A DNA stretch of 64,000 nucleotides from Xiphydria camelus (lineage: Eukaryota; Arthropoda; Insecta; Hymenoptera; Xiphydriidae). Both the position numbers and the translations under genes were made by a program. The DNA is taken from assembly GCA_963678675.1 (NCBI GenBank), contig OY783201.1:18159769-18223768 (forward strand), written 5' to 3'. Shown piece after piece: positions 20,304 to 32,040 of this stretch. Numbering within the stretch: position 1 is the first letter of the stretch; the number at the start of each line of letters is the position of its first letter. The notes below the pieces were generated by a model. That model ran no database searches. It was not told the DNA's origin and saw only the letters and a program-made list of their open reading frames with translations.

Positions 20304-22324
20304 CAGAGAATGCTAATTTTTTTGTAGAATGGAAATGAATATCGTAAGGTTATTTTTGAAAAGTTTCAGGTCCGGTTACCGGGCATTTAAGAAAGAATTT
20401 TGATTTTGAAATTAGAAAATTTAACATGTAGCCTTATGAAAGACTCCACTTTTCTACATTTTAATGCCGAAATCCTCATGTTTAAAATGTATACACATTA
20501 AATAAAACCATTTCCATATGTTCAGAAAATTGCATAGAATCTTTTTAGTTCATAAAAATATAAGGTCACTGAATGTTTGACAAAGATATTGATGTTCGTA
20601 AACAGCAAAACGTAGAGTTTTGACGATAGAATATAACCTGAAATAGAATTGGCAGCGTTGCATCGGTTGCATCAGGGTTCGTGCATGGCCGAGTGATGGC
20701 GCGACAGTAAGCAACGTTGAGCGCCACCGGTGGCCATCTGAGAAGTATTGTCGTTATGAATTGTAGGTACTAGCTCTAATGGTACAGAAGTGAATTTTAT
20801 TATATTTTTTAAAAATGGGAGAAATTTCGATATTCAAATTCTTTTCGATGAGTAAAGATTTCGATGACTATGAGTTGGCGGCAATATTTGACCGCAGTAC
20901 ATTGAATTCGGTGATTTATAGAGGTTATGTTTCAGAGCTGCACGGATATACGATTATTCTACTCAGGGCCGTACTCCTGTCATTTCATAAACCATGTGAT
21001 GCGACGTTGCCAGATTTCAAATTTGAATATTTTTCCAAAATTTGAAAATGTAAATAATAAACTTGAATACTTATTGGCCTTATCTTATTTATTCATTATC
21101 AGTATTATAGGGAATATGAGTATATTATATGACGTAGAATTACTGATTTATGAGGGGTCCGCCTGTGGCACCCTTAAATATCGCTCCTACGCGTTAGGAG
21201 AATACCTTAATAATATCTTGATCATAAATTCCTCGATAGTCGCCTTTCTAAGTATTTTCGCAACTGTTTGTACCTATAGGTGATACAATTTTCCGTATGC
21301 TTTTCTATATCTATTGACGGGATGTACACCATATTTTCTTGTGCACTTTAATGAAAGGTCTATAAATGGATCACATCTTCGAAAAGAAGGGCAATCGACG
21401 CGTTCGTGTCAGAGGCACGACGAAAACTGATATTTGAATCGCTTTTCTGTGGACAGGTTTTCGCCTGTCGTCCGCTACATTGTCGTCAACGATTTTTTGA
21501 ATCGCTTTTCTGTGGACAGGTTCTCGTCTGTCGCCCGCGACATTGTCGTGAACGATTTGTCTCTCGCGATAAATCACTCGCAAGCGTGGCCGAACCCTTA
21601 AGCGACTTTAGCTACATTTTGTCTTGTGAACTGCACATTCACGGTCGGCACTGTTCCGTCGCACGATGGACGGAAAACGGAAGACCGTTTTACATCGCTT
21701 TACAATTTTATTTAGTAACTAGACCATTTGCACGCGCAAGTGCGCGCCTAAAACGTATTTCATAACGACATTTACATTTACTTCAACACTAATTTTATCA
21801 AATTGAATTTCCCCGCTTTAACTATCGAATACTATATCGATATCGATTATCAACCAACCAATGGCGGTAGGTGATCACGACTTTCGATTATCGATATCGA
21901 TTTTCAACCAACCAATGGGGATAGGTGACCACGACTTTCGATTATATCGCGTTGGATTTTATTAGATAGGATAAGTCAAATGTGTCTATGCTCATTCTAA
22001 GGTACTGGAAAAACCTTTCTGTGTATTTTCGCAACTGTGTATATCTATAGGTGATGAAATTCCTCGTACGCTTTTCTATATCTATTGATGGGATGTACAC
22101 CATATTTCCTTGTGCACTTTAATAAAGGATCTATAAATGTCTATAATAAAGGTCTATAAATGGATCATCTTCGAAAAGAAGGGCAATTCGACGCGTTCGT
22201 GTGAGAGGCATGACGAAAACCGGTATTTGAATCGCTTTCTTAGCCTGTCGCCCGCGACATTGTCGTGAATGATTTGTCTGTCGCGATAAATCGCTCGCAA
22301 GCCTGGCCGCACCCTAAGGAAAAG

Positions 22325-22997
22325 TTACATCTGTTGAGTCATGGTTTCCTTAAATTTGTCGAATACTAATTGTTGTATACTACTTCTGAGCTCTAATTTA
22401 TCAAAAAGCGATAGACGTTCCATATACCTATGGCAGCAAACTTCGGAAAAACTGTAAATCTGCACTTTCTGGTTCATCACCTCGGTTAACTTCTTTTTCC
22501 AACAAAGTAAGTTCCTTTTTCTATAAATCTAAGTATTGTTGGTTGGGATATTGGGCGTTTCATTTTTGAGGGATGCGACGTTGTACAAATTCGGAACCAA
22601 CGGTAGCATTGCTGGAAGGGCGTGATGTTGATGCTTCGGACTGCCGCCGACGGGGAATACTGATTCTGCGTGTGATGACGGCGTTGGTGCTAGTGACGAC
22701 GTATTTATTGTGACATCTTCATCACTTTCATCATTACTTGTACTATGTTCTATTTCATCATCGGTAATTTCACTATTATCTTGTGTTTCATAGACTTGCG
22801 AACGACTGGCATCATTTAAATTACTCTGAGTCGGTGCAGGTATGCTATAATCCCGTAAAAATTGCATGCTTTCAAAGTACTGCCATTTACTTTTAGTTGG
22901 TATTGCTTTTGATCCGGACGTTAAAACAGGAATTTTTTGGTTTTCGCGCCTGAACTGATCCTTAAGGTTCTTCCACTTTGATTTTGCCGTATTACCT
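22325..22997 (-). pseudogene. MADF-BESS protein, C-terminal part, frame-disrupted
   Basis: An acceptor TTGTTTTAG lies just above 22997. The frame encodes the second half of a MADF DNA-binding domain (AKSKWKNLKDQFRRENQK, KSKWQYFESMQFLRDY) followed by an acidic/serine linker ending at a stop near 22529. A second frame then carries EPESADLQFFRSLLP, the start of a BESS motif, and after a further shift (an extra AGGT near 22425) MERLSLFDKLELRSSIQQLV completes BESS and ends at the stop 22325-22327. Without reads I cannot exclude a short intron for the first break. MADF-BESS proteins are either host regulators or partner proteins of PIF/Harbinger; which one applies here is open. Confidence 0.7.
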
Positions 22998-23081
22998 AAA
23001 ACAAGAAACCATTCTAGTTATACCGCTACTGGACTAGAGGGTTATAATAATAAAATAATATCTTATGTCATAAGAGGCGGT

Positions 23082-23220
23082 AATCCGAGGCTTTTTCAGA
23101 CTGTGTTCAAGTCGTAGCACGAGGGATGGCGGGAGGACGGAGCTCGCCGAAGGCGAGCCCCATCCCCCCACCATACCTTGTTCTACGACATGAACACAGT
23201 CTGAAAAATCCAAGGATTAA
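23082..23220. repeat. Small hairpin repeat
   Basis: TAATCCGAGGCTTTTTCAGA to 23121 pairs with 23182-23220 as an inverted repeat, enclosing a GCTCGCCGAAGGCGAGC hairpin. No coding sequence. Confidence 0.75.
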
Positions 23221-23235
23221 AGCCGAATGACATAT

Positions 23236-23935
23236 ACTATTTTTCCTCACGAATGCCTATTGACGAAGAGTGCTGGGAGGAGGAGGAGGGGGGTTGGGGG
23301 CGGAGCCCCCCCATTGAAAAAATAGCAAAAATCTAAAGCAATTTTATAAACTCAGCCTCACGAGCTTCATTGAGGACATCCTGCGGGAAGTCGTCGTCAG
23401 CGAGGTTATTATCACTTTCTACATTCGCTTGATAACTCAACGAATGTAAATTTATCTCTACACTCGATGTCGAAGTACAATTTAGCTCGTTTCACGATAT
23501 TTTGAAATTCGTCGCATTCTTCATCGCTATTCGGGATAATGACGCTTTTTCTCTCCATATTTTGATTTTACACTTATAGGTTTGGTATACTCTCGTGCGG
23601 CCTTCAGTCGACTCGAATGAATCGATTCGATGCGGTTAATTTCACGTTGCGATCATCAATTTGAAAAAGACCCACTTCGGACTAAGCAATCGCGTCAGAG
23701 TGCAACAGTGTCAGCTGACGAAGTGAGATAGCTATACTTTGCTCATTTCACGTTCCGTTCGTCAATTTAAAAGACGGACCCACCTCGACTAAGTATTCGC
23801 GTCAGTCCGAGTAAAGTGTTTTTAATAGTCTACGGACTCCCACGCGGTGTCACGCGGGAAAAACGCCATCTTACGGTCTAAAAGTAGACCAGAACAGGCC
23901 TCGAAATGGGCATGAGTGAGGAAAAATATATATAC
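23236..23935. repeat. Inverted-end element of ~0.7 kb
   Basis: ATATTTTTCCTCAC and ATGCC phrases at about 23240-23262 pair with GGGCATGAGTGAGGAAAAAT at 23908-23928. It holds a G/C-run hairpin GGTTGGGGGCGGAGCCCCCC near 23295-23312 like those in repeat family X, and a 49-codon minus-strand frame (about 23408-23557, starting MERKSVIIPNSDEECDEF) that I do not recognise. Confidence 0.5.
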
Positions 23936-23939
23936 CTAC

Positions 23940-24360
23940 ATATTACTGAATCAAAAAAAAAAAGCTTTTTTAATTAATTCTCTTGACGGGCGCTTAAAAA
24001 ACGTTAGTATTTAATCTCTTCAGGGACGATTTTTTTGTGGCGAGAAAAAGATTACTTAATGTTGGTTTTCTTTTGCGATTTATTCAAAATAATGGGAATT
24101 TTTGCTTCTCTGATTGGGGGATTCTGTAGTGAGTAAGTTGTTATCGGGTTTTTGTTCTATTTATTATTGACGGTGGCTATAATTGTGGAAAACTAAACGT
24201 CCACATATGTGGCCCAGGGCGTGAAGAGGTTAATGTAACTTTGAATATGTCGCCGGGTGCATATTCTCACTCAATATTTAGGGGTATCTCAATCGCTTTT
24301 TCTGATTTCCATTTGAATAACACGCTAAAATTTTTGAATCATTGATTTAGTTCTAATTCC
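23940..24360. other. Non-coding stretch, nothing recognised
   Basis: AT-rich sequence between two foldbacks. No open frame or repeat structure seen. Confidence 0.4.
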
Positions 24361-24363
24361 TTC

Positions 24364-25049
24364 TACGGGTCATTCCATACCAAATCGGACACTTTTTGGA
24401 GCAACATTTCGGATTTTGCTCAAATTTGGATATATTGTAGTCTTTATCAATGTTTAAGCGTACCTCGAAGGATTTTTCATAATTTTGAAAATTGTTGATT
24501 TTACAGCCACTTGAAAAATAACGATTCTTTTTATTCATTAAATTATAACTGTCAAACCGGTTGTCGGCTGAGAATGATCTTTTGGGTACTAAAAGTGAAA
24601 GAGTTGAAAAATCAGAGAAAAATTGCGTAGATCAAAAAAAAATTATTTAGTAATTTTATTTGCACTTGATTTAAACAAATGTCGTATTTTCATAGCTGGC
24701 CAATTTTTAAAAATCTGAAAAAAAGCAAGCATATACGTCGATATCCTCTCTTTCGTGACAAACAAACAAAAATACTGACACTTTAAAATTGACGACATAA
24801 AAATTAATTGAGGTTGACGCCGCGTCGGCCTCGCCACGTCGGCCCCGCCGCTAGCGTGACAGTTGTAATTTCATGAATAAAAAGCAGCGTTATTTTTCAA
24901 GTGGCTGTAAAATCAGCAATTTTCAAAATTTTGAAAAATCCTTCGAGGTATGCTTAAACATCGACAAAGACTACAATATATCCAAATTTGAGCAAAATCC
25001 GAAATGTTACTCCAAAAAGTGTCCGATTTGGTATGGAATAACCCCTACG
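24364..25049. repeat. Foldback element with ~180-bp arms
   Basis: The left arm 24364-24543 (GGTCATTCCATACCAAATCG onward) and right arm 24871-25049 are complements with roughly 5% mismatch. The spacer of about 330 bases has a GC-rich GCGTCGGCCTCGCC patch. No duplication was identified. Confidence 0.85.
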
Positions 25050-25269
25050 GTAAACAAATTTCCCCGTGAGAAATTAAAAAAATTGAGTTTTAGGTGTAAT
25101 TGACGTAAAGAAATAATATTTCTAATTATTAAGTAGAATTAAATGATAATTATTGGGGGAATAAATTGCCAATCCAATCTTTAAACAAAAAATGTAGATA
25201 TTGTCTGTGAAGTTTCATTAATAATGTCAAATTTATTATAAAACTTTCCGCCGTACCGTTTATTAATTA
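25050..25269. other. Short AT-rich spacer
   Basis: Nothing recognised between two foldbacks. Confidence 0.4.
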
Positions 25270-26727
25270 CACAGTCACACAAAAAAAAAGTGGGGTATAC
25301 ATTTGATGCGATATATGTTATCCGTAGTAATTTTGCCTCCTGATCACGAATCCGGTGTCAAAATATCGCCATCACGTCACAATTTTTTTCTAACCTCAAA
25401 AAGCTATGCACAGTCACACACAAAAAAAAGTAGGGTAGGTATATACTCTTTTTGCGATATATGTTATTCGTAGTAATTTTGCCTCCTGATCACGAATCCG
25501 GTGTCGAAATTGGGCTATCACGTCACATTTTTTTTAATCTCAAAAAACCAGCCAGATCTTGATTTTCAAAAAGTTAATGGACTTAAACCAAATATGGTAT
25601 AGGAGGCTTTTTAGGTCGCTGATCACGAATCTGAAGTCAGATTTCAAAAATTCAAGATGGCGGGTCCAATATGGCGGACGAGATTTTTGAAAATCGACAG
25701 ATTCATGCCAAATTTGGTATAAGGGGGTTTTTTGAATCGCTGATCATGAATCTGAAGTCAGATTTTAAAAATTCAAGATGGCGGATCCAATATGGTGGAC
25801 GAGATTTTCGAAAATTTTGAATTCTTGTAAATATAACATTATATTGGTCATCAGCGACTGAAAAAAAAACCCCTATATCAAATTTGGTATGAATCTGTCG
25901 ACTTTCGAAAATCTCGTCCGCCATATTGAATCCGCCACCTTGAATTTTTGAAATCTGACTTCAGGTTCGTGATCAGCGACCCAAAAAACCCCCCTATACC
26001 GAATTTGGTTTAAGTCCATTAACTTTTTGAAAATCATGATCTCTGGCTGGTTCTTTTGAGATTAAAAAAACAAAACGAGTCTGCTAGTACTCGAGACACT
26101 GATGTGTAAACATCTCGTGAGCGGTAACTATGGAACGGAAATGTGATTGGGATTTGTGAATATTGGTATTTGTAATCGAAGTAATTTCAAACAATTTTAA
26201 ATCTTATATAACTGTAGAAAAATATTTTTCATTTTCATTTTCATTTAATAATGCCGCGCTTGACACAATCGGCTTATGATAGCTAAAATAAATAAGTGAG
26301 TCGGAGTAACTCCTCGTCGATCGGCTCTACTCCGACTCACTTATTTATTTCAGCTATCATAAGCCGATTGTGTCAAGCGCGGCATTATTAAATGAAAATG
26401 AAAAATATTTTTCTACAGTTATAAGATTTAAAATTGTTTGAAATTACTTCGATTACAGATACCAATATTCACAAATCCCAATCACATTTCCGTTCCATAG
26501 TTACCGCTCACGAGATGTTTACACATCAGTGACTACGTCTCCACCGTACGTTAAATCCGTGATTTAGTAATCCTCGGATTATTTAATCTCAATATTTTAC
26601 CGGTGGAGACGCCTCTCGGATTAATAAGTCTAATCCTGCCAAATTGCCAGCATTAGACTTATTAATCCGATATTATCCTATAGATATCTGCGATGGACAG
26701 AAAGAATAGGACGAAATGTGGACAAAT

Positions 26728-26821
26728 ATGAATTGTACGAACGGCAATAGGTATGTATGATAAATATTAAATATTTAATCTGATAATATTCTTGAAGGAC
26801 ATTTCAAGCGATGTAAATATA

Positions 26822-26858
<37 letters not shown>

Positions 26859-28817
26859 ACATACAAAATTGAAGTTAGTTTAAGTTATGTTCAAAATTGT
26901 ACACATGTTTATCATTAATTTCACAGTGTCTCGAAACGAGTTCGAGACTCCTGGGATAGAGAGGAAACGAGACATATGCTGCAATTAATAGACGACCACA
27001 AAGTGATGAAACTCTTAGATGGCAAGAAATTTCGCGTTGCTGAAATTTTTGATAAACTTTCATTGATCATGAATTCGGATGGATACAATAAAACTTCACA
27101 ACAAATGCAAATACGGTTTAAGAATCTAAGACGTATGTACTTAAATTTATATTATTTTTACAGAATAAATACTGTCTCAGGAATGAAAATATAATATTTT
27201 GGTACCATTTCCAAAAGCATCCTATATTTTCGAAAATGAAACTATATTACACCTTCGATACAAGTGATTTATAAGCTGGTATTCATAGTCATTACTTATA
27301 AATAAGCATAGACTTAAGTCAGCATTGGAGGTTACTCATTGGTCGAGACGGCTACTTGAGTTTTGTTTATATATGTATAAATATTGACTATAAATACTTT
27401 ATTCTGATATAGCCACGAATTAAAATCTTTTGAAACTGTAATGTAAAAGCACATCTTTATTCTCAGTATTGTTCATTATGTTTAGTAATATACAGGGTAG
27501 TTCACCTAATTCGGTGACATAGCAATCGTACGAGTACGAGAGAGAATACATGGTGAGTGCGTACGAGCCTCTGTTGCACAAAATCTAACTGGACAAGTCT
27601 AGGGAAATGTGTGATAGAGATTTTTATGCACTTATCATGTTTTCTCTCGCACGCGCACGATTGCTATGTCACCGAATTAAGTGAACCACCCTGTACTTCT
27701 TCACAGAACAATACTTGGTTTGCAAGCGCAATCTTAATGTAAGTGGGTCTGGCAAAAAATGTACGAATTAAGTTCGAATACTTCGAGGAACTTAATAATA
27801 TATGTGGAGATCGTCCTGTTGTACAAATGAAAGGGATAGATTCAATTGTGCAGGAAGCAGAAGTTGACAATTCAAAGGGTATGTAATAAATACATTAATT
27901 AAATATTTAGAATAAAAAATGGAATTTATATCCTAAATAATACTGATTTTAAAAAAACACGTTTCAGATTTCCAATCCATTTACGAGGATGCTCCTGATC
28001 CTCGCGATGGCAGCATTCCCGGATGTTCGACTGATTCACCGATCGCTCAGCAAACAACGTCACCTTTTGTCGAACAAGTTCAGGAACAGGACAAGAAATA
28101 CATAAAGAAAAGGGGAAGAGTTCTAGGGCAAAGGAGATGAAACGAACCTATGAAAATCATAATGATACTGATGATAGTTCGACATCTAGTCAATCAGCTC
28201 CAAAAAAGGCGAATATAAGAAGAAGAACTACCACTTCACAAATACAGAAAGAAACTCTCTTGCAATTGCAATTGCAGCAAACTGAGTTTCTCTCAAATTT
28301 ATTTAAACAAGAAAGAGAATGGGAGGAAAAAATTCTTAATGAATTTATTAATAAGACAGTAATACCGATAAAGGAAGCAATCGTTGACAGTACAAAGATG
28401 TTATTACAAGGATTACAGCCTCAGGTATATCGTTCGACATATCAGGAAGTTTCTCCATTATCAGGAGATAGGCAGCATGCTCAGTCTCAAGTTTTCACTC
28501 CTGAAAGTACTCCTGCGAGAGAACCATCTTCTGCAATATCATCTATTCTATCTAACCAGGTCCTTTCTCAGCAACAGACGTCCTCTACGATAAGATTCAG
28601 TTCCGCTTGTAAGAAAACTGTTGCATCGCAAAGTGTTCCTGCAGCCTTAGAATCTCCGTTCGTACCTGCTGCATTGCAAGCCCAACTTCCAGTGATTACT
28701 AGTGATGAACTAATAGCATTGCCTAAGAATATATCTAGGAATGTGAAACCTATTCGCCTCCTACCATTATCACAAGTAGAGAGTGTCAAGCTTTTCCCAG
28801 GTAATAAAAAAGAATGA
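26728..28817 (+). CDS. Myb/SANT-like DNA-binding partner of PIF/Harbinger
   Basis: Four exons fit in phase: 26728-26750 (ATG, MNCTNGN), 26927-27132, 27744-27878 and 27968-28817, each bounded by GT/AG. Exon 2 carries a trihelix Myb/SANT domain (WDREETRHMLQLIDDHKVMK to QMQIRFKNLRR). Exon 3 carries VRIKFEYFEELNNICGDRP, and exon 4 an acidic-basic tail with a glutamine-rich predicted coiled coil (ETLLQLQLQQTEFLSNLFKQ). Such partners bind terminal repeats and help import the transposase. One base appears missing near 28110 in an A/G run, which shifts the frame; it could be a true mutation or a base-call error. The stop is at 28815-28817. Confidence 0.8.
26832..26854. repeat. (GA)n microsatellite
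   Basis: About eleven GA repeats in the first intron of the Myb-like gene. Confidence 0.9.
27276..27403. repeat. Short MITE, copy also at 30575
   Basis: GGTATTCATAGTCATTACTT and the complement of the end (GTATTTATAGTCAATATTTA) form imperfect terminal repeats. A related piece with TAAATAAGCATAGACTTAA and CTCATTGGTCGAGAC lies at 30575-30652 in a transposase intron, in the same orientation. Confidence 0.65.
27493..27693. mobile_element. 201-bp TA-flanked MITE (Tc1/mariner type)
   Basis: CAGGGTAGTTCACCTAATTC on the left and its near complement (CAGGGTGGTTCACTTAATTC) on the right match over about 38 bases. TA lies on both sides (27491-27492, 27694-27695). It sits in the intron before exon 3 of the Myb-like gene and leaves that exon intact. 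Confidence 0.9.
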
Positions 28818-29838
28818 TATATTCCATAAGAAAGTATAAGAGCTAAGTGAACGGGTTTTTACCACAGATAATACAGCGTTCTGTTTCTTACCGTTTGATA
28901 TGTTAAAGTTTGTGTTCGTATCTTAGTTTCCAACTATAGTATGTACGTCGCTACACACGAAACACATTTAATACATAACTTTTCACTCTCAGATACAGTG
29001 TTATTCTCAGGATTCAGGTCATAGAACGAATAACCCGTATCCTGAAAATCACTGTATATACTACAGGTATACAGACAGATACAGATGTAATAAAATATTA
29101 TCATCTTATAGTTATGTAAATGAGTAGTCTATAGAATATTAAATGTATGTTACATATAATGATGTGCAGCGACATACCGTGACCATACAGCGACATTGAG
29201 GAATGTTTTATTTTTGTTCATTTTTATTTTAAATCGTATGAAAGCACATTATTTTTATTTATCAACAATGGCACTACATTGATACTACACTTGTGATGAA
29301 CAGACAGTCAGTCAGAATCGATCAAATATTTGATCATAGTGTATGTTACTTTTGATATAATTGTGCAATGAAAAAAGTAACAAATGTGATATTGTTTTTT
29401 TACTGTAATTATAAAAGCAAGACTGACTATGTACTTCAACACATACAATGTTAGTATGCAAGGGAAATAGCCCACAGGAGTTAAACGAATTTATTTCATT
29501 TTCAAGCCGGTATAATCCCGGCAGATGTTTAAGAGCGTCCTTGTTGTATATTTCATATCCTACACGGACTTCTTTATTTAATTTGTGTGAAATATAGGGA
29601 CACTCTTGTACATTAACGAGGAAAATGTCCTCACTTGCACTCGTGGGACTTCTATGGGCTGCATCCTTGCAAACTGTCTATTTAGGAATAAGGTCAGACT
29701 GAATTTTAAGCAAGTTTTTGTAAGTACAAAAGTCTGTAATTAACGAGTCAATTGTGATACAATACATGGTTATTCATTTTCCAAACGTTTACCAAATGTG
29801 ACTTCCTAATCATTAAAAATGAAACACCTACATGGATT
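28818..29838. other. Spacer between converging PIF/Harbinger genes
   Basis: AT-rich, no open frame or repeat recognised; it would hold the 3' ends of both transcripts. Confidence 0.6.
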
Positions 29839-31421
29839 TTATTCTAATAAAAACGTTCTCCGTAGGGGAAAATTAAGAGCCATATAATCTTTCAGCGTAT
29901 TTCTAACCAGAGCAGCATTCATATTATCGTACATTCTACATTCCTGTCGTATGGGTTGACGTAATTCAACAGTTTCTTCTCTGGTCACATCGATCCATGC
30001 ATTGGGACAAGCTTCTTTTGCATTTTCCGCTATATTGTGGAGTATGCAGCAAATCATCACTAGAGCAGGGACAAAAGAGTAGTGAACCTCTGTTTTTCTC
30101 AAAATGCATCTCCAGCATGCTTTTAATCTTCCAAACGCGATTTCAACACAACATCTTGCGCTATTGAGATATACATTAAAAGATTCTTCCTGGGCAGTTA
30201 ATCGTGTTCCTGTATAACCTTTCATCAACCATGGTAGTAATGGATATGCTGGGTCTCCAATTATAAAATACGGTACGCATACATTGTTAATGGTCTCTGT
30301 TTTCTGAAAAAAATAAGTTTCTATCTTATAATATTGAAGTTTAAGGTTTCTGATTAACCTATAATGAAAATATTTCACTTAGTTATCTATTATATTCTTG
30401 AAGTGCATCTACGTACTTGTGGAATACAGTTCTCAGCGGTTCGAAACAAATTTGATTGCACGAAAACAGCAGCATCGTGAGATGATCCAGGCGTCCGGCA
30501 ATTGATGTTACGAAATCTGCATATAATAATAAATAGTTAAATTGAAGAAATCACGCATAGAGTATTGAAGTCTGAGGACGGTATTCATAGTCGTTACTTA
30601 TAAATAAGCATAGACTTAAATCGCTATAGGTCACTCATTGGTCGAGACAGCGACATAATTAAGTAAATTAATATTCCGTACCTGAACAGATCATCCACTA
30701 CTGCTTGAAGAACAATAGATGTCCATCCTTTTCGATTCCGAAAATCTTTATGGCCATCAGTGGGTGGTTTTATAGGAACATGTGTTCCGTCAATCGCTCC
30801 AATTATTTGAGGTATGCCACACTTGTTTTCAAAATTAGCTGATATAATGGAGCATTCTTCAATACCAGGCATAGTTATATATCTTGGTCCAAGAATTGAA
30901 TTTATTGCATTCACTACCTTGTGAACGCACCTCCAGACACTTGTTTTCTGCACACCGAATAACGCTCCGATAGTTCTATATTCTGCACTGCTCGCAAAGA
31001 AATAAATTGCAACGCCAACTTGCTTCTCAACTGAAATAGGCTCCCTCGGACTTAGAAAATTAGGTTCAGGAGCCAATTCCTTGCGTAAAGCATCACAGAT
31101 TTCTGTGAATGTTGCCTTGCTCATTCGAAAATGCTCGAGCCAATCTTTTTGATTGAACTTTTCATTTACAATTATATCCCAGAAATGTAATGATCGTGAT
31201 TTCATCCAAACTGACGGTGTCTTTCTTGGCTGAATAGTTAAGTAGATCATTCTTGACGCTGTTTGGCCAATAACATAAGCAAAAATGTGACGCATTCGTT
31301 GCCGATGCTTGCGAATTTTCTTTATTGCTCTATTAACTGCACCTTGTGTAACAGTCTGTAGAATATAAAGAGACTTTATATAAGATGTGTGTGCTATAAC
31401 CTGCTCTTCCTTTGTAAGCAT
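29839..31421 (-). CDS. PIF/Harbinger transposase (HARBI1-like), intact
   Basis: Three exons join without a stop: 31421-30682, 30516-30417 and 30303-29839, all with GT/AG borders, giving 434 residues. The frame is open a little above 31421, but the first ATG is there. The DDE nuclease residues are visible: IIGAIDGTHVPIKPP (first Asp), IIGDPAYPLLPW (second Asp) and CVEIAFGRLKACWR (Glu), followed by the family's CCILHN motif. The middle exon reads NINCRTPGSSHDAAVF, the usual W/TPGSxHD block. It cuts and rejoins DNA at 3-bp targets with its Myb-like partner. Nothing in the sequence suggests inactivation. Confidence 0.93.
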
Positions 31422-31706
31422 TTTATAATTTATTCTCCCCACTTTTTACAAAATTAAATTTTATCTCTGTAAATGAATAGTAAGGTTAAAATTTATTTTA
31501 CTGTACGTTATAACAACTTGACAGCTGAAAGTACTAACGCGCATGCGCGAAGAGGGTTTACCGCGGGATTTATTAATTTTACTCGTTTAGTGTTACTTAC
31601 CGGTAGGGACAGGATTATCTTCAATCCGAGGATTACTAAATCCCGGATTTAACGTACGGTGGAGACGTAGTCAGTGTCTCGAGTACTAGCAGACTCGTTT
31701 TGTTTT

Positions 31707-32040
31707 TTTGCTCTCGTACCTGGATAAGCCGGGTACTGCATTAGATGGCTCGCAACGACCCGTCTGATAATTGATTTCCAGGAAAGGTATAAACCGTGGT
31801 GTTCGCAGATTACATTCCCGGAATATGCCGTTTCGGAGAACTTAGGATTAGCTAAGGATTAGCGAGGTATTTTGGACTGTGATACTATTAAACGGGGCGA
31901 ACCGTTGTGTCGAATTCCATTTATCCGCTCGTTATTTCTCGATAGAATAGCAATGCTAAATTAGTATAGAATATTTGAATTTTACCGCTATAAAATCTAG
32001 TAATCCTTGAAGATTGTACGGCCTTAGGATCTAATCTAGT
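31707..32040. other. Non-coding, one phrase shared with palindrome arms
   Basis: No gene. GGACTGTGATACTATTAAAC and GAACCGTTGTGTCGAATTCC at about 31872-31918 recur in the giant palindrome near 37585 and 38640. Confidence 0.5.

Larger units (their letters stand above)
18807..22314. mobile_element. 3.5 kb non-autonomous element with TAA duplication
   Basis: TAA at 18804-18806 and 22315-22317 flank ends GGGTACGGCCAGGCTTGCGA and GGGTGCGGCCAGGCTTGCGA (right end complemented). These match over 34 bases with one difference, continuing GCGATTTATCGCGA. The 3-bp duplication fits PIF/Harbinger. No transposase remains. It contains foldback G (18973-19915), a small palindrome at 20027-20303, a direct repeat of 19921-20005 at 21601-21700, a 64-bp tandem duplication at 21436-21561, and a larger direct duplication (about 21250-21595 and 22015-22314) that includes the right end. 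It lies 10 bases downstream of a MADF-BESS stop codon. Confidence 0.8.
26531..31672. mobile_element. Complete PIF/Harbinger element, two genes
   Basis: The terminal repeats start GACTACGTCTCCACCGTACG on both ends and match over about 50 bases with one difference. AGT flanks each side (26528-26530, 31673-31675). The duplication could be read up to 6 bp because the ends are partly symmetrical. It carries a Myb/SANT-like gene on the plus strand and a transposase gene on the minus strand, converging, as is usual for autonomous members. Two MITEs lie within introns or spacers. The intact transposase and near-identical ends point to recent activity. Confidence 0.95.
26066..31706. repeat. Palindrome P, interrupted by PIF/Harbinger
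   Basis: Arms from 26066 (CAAAACGAGTCTGCTAGTAC) to about 26305 pair with 26320-26530 plus 31673-31706. The centre has an inner hairpin of AAATAAGTGAGTCGGAGTA. The right arm is cut by the PIF/Harbinger at 26531-31672. The left arm at 26090-26098 shows the unoccupied sequence. No coding capacity of its own. Confidence 0.9.
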
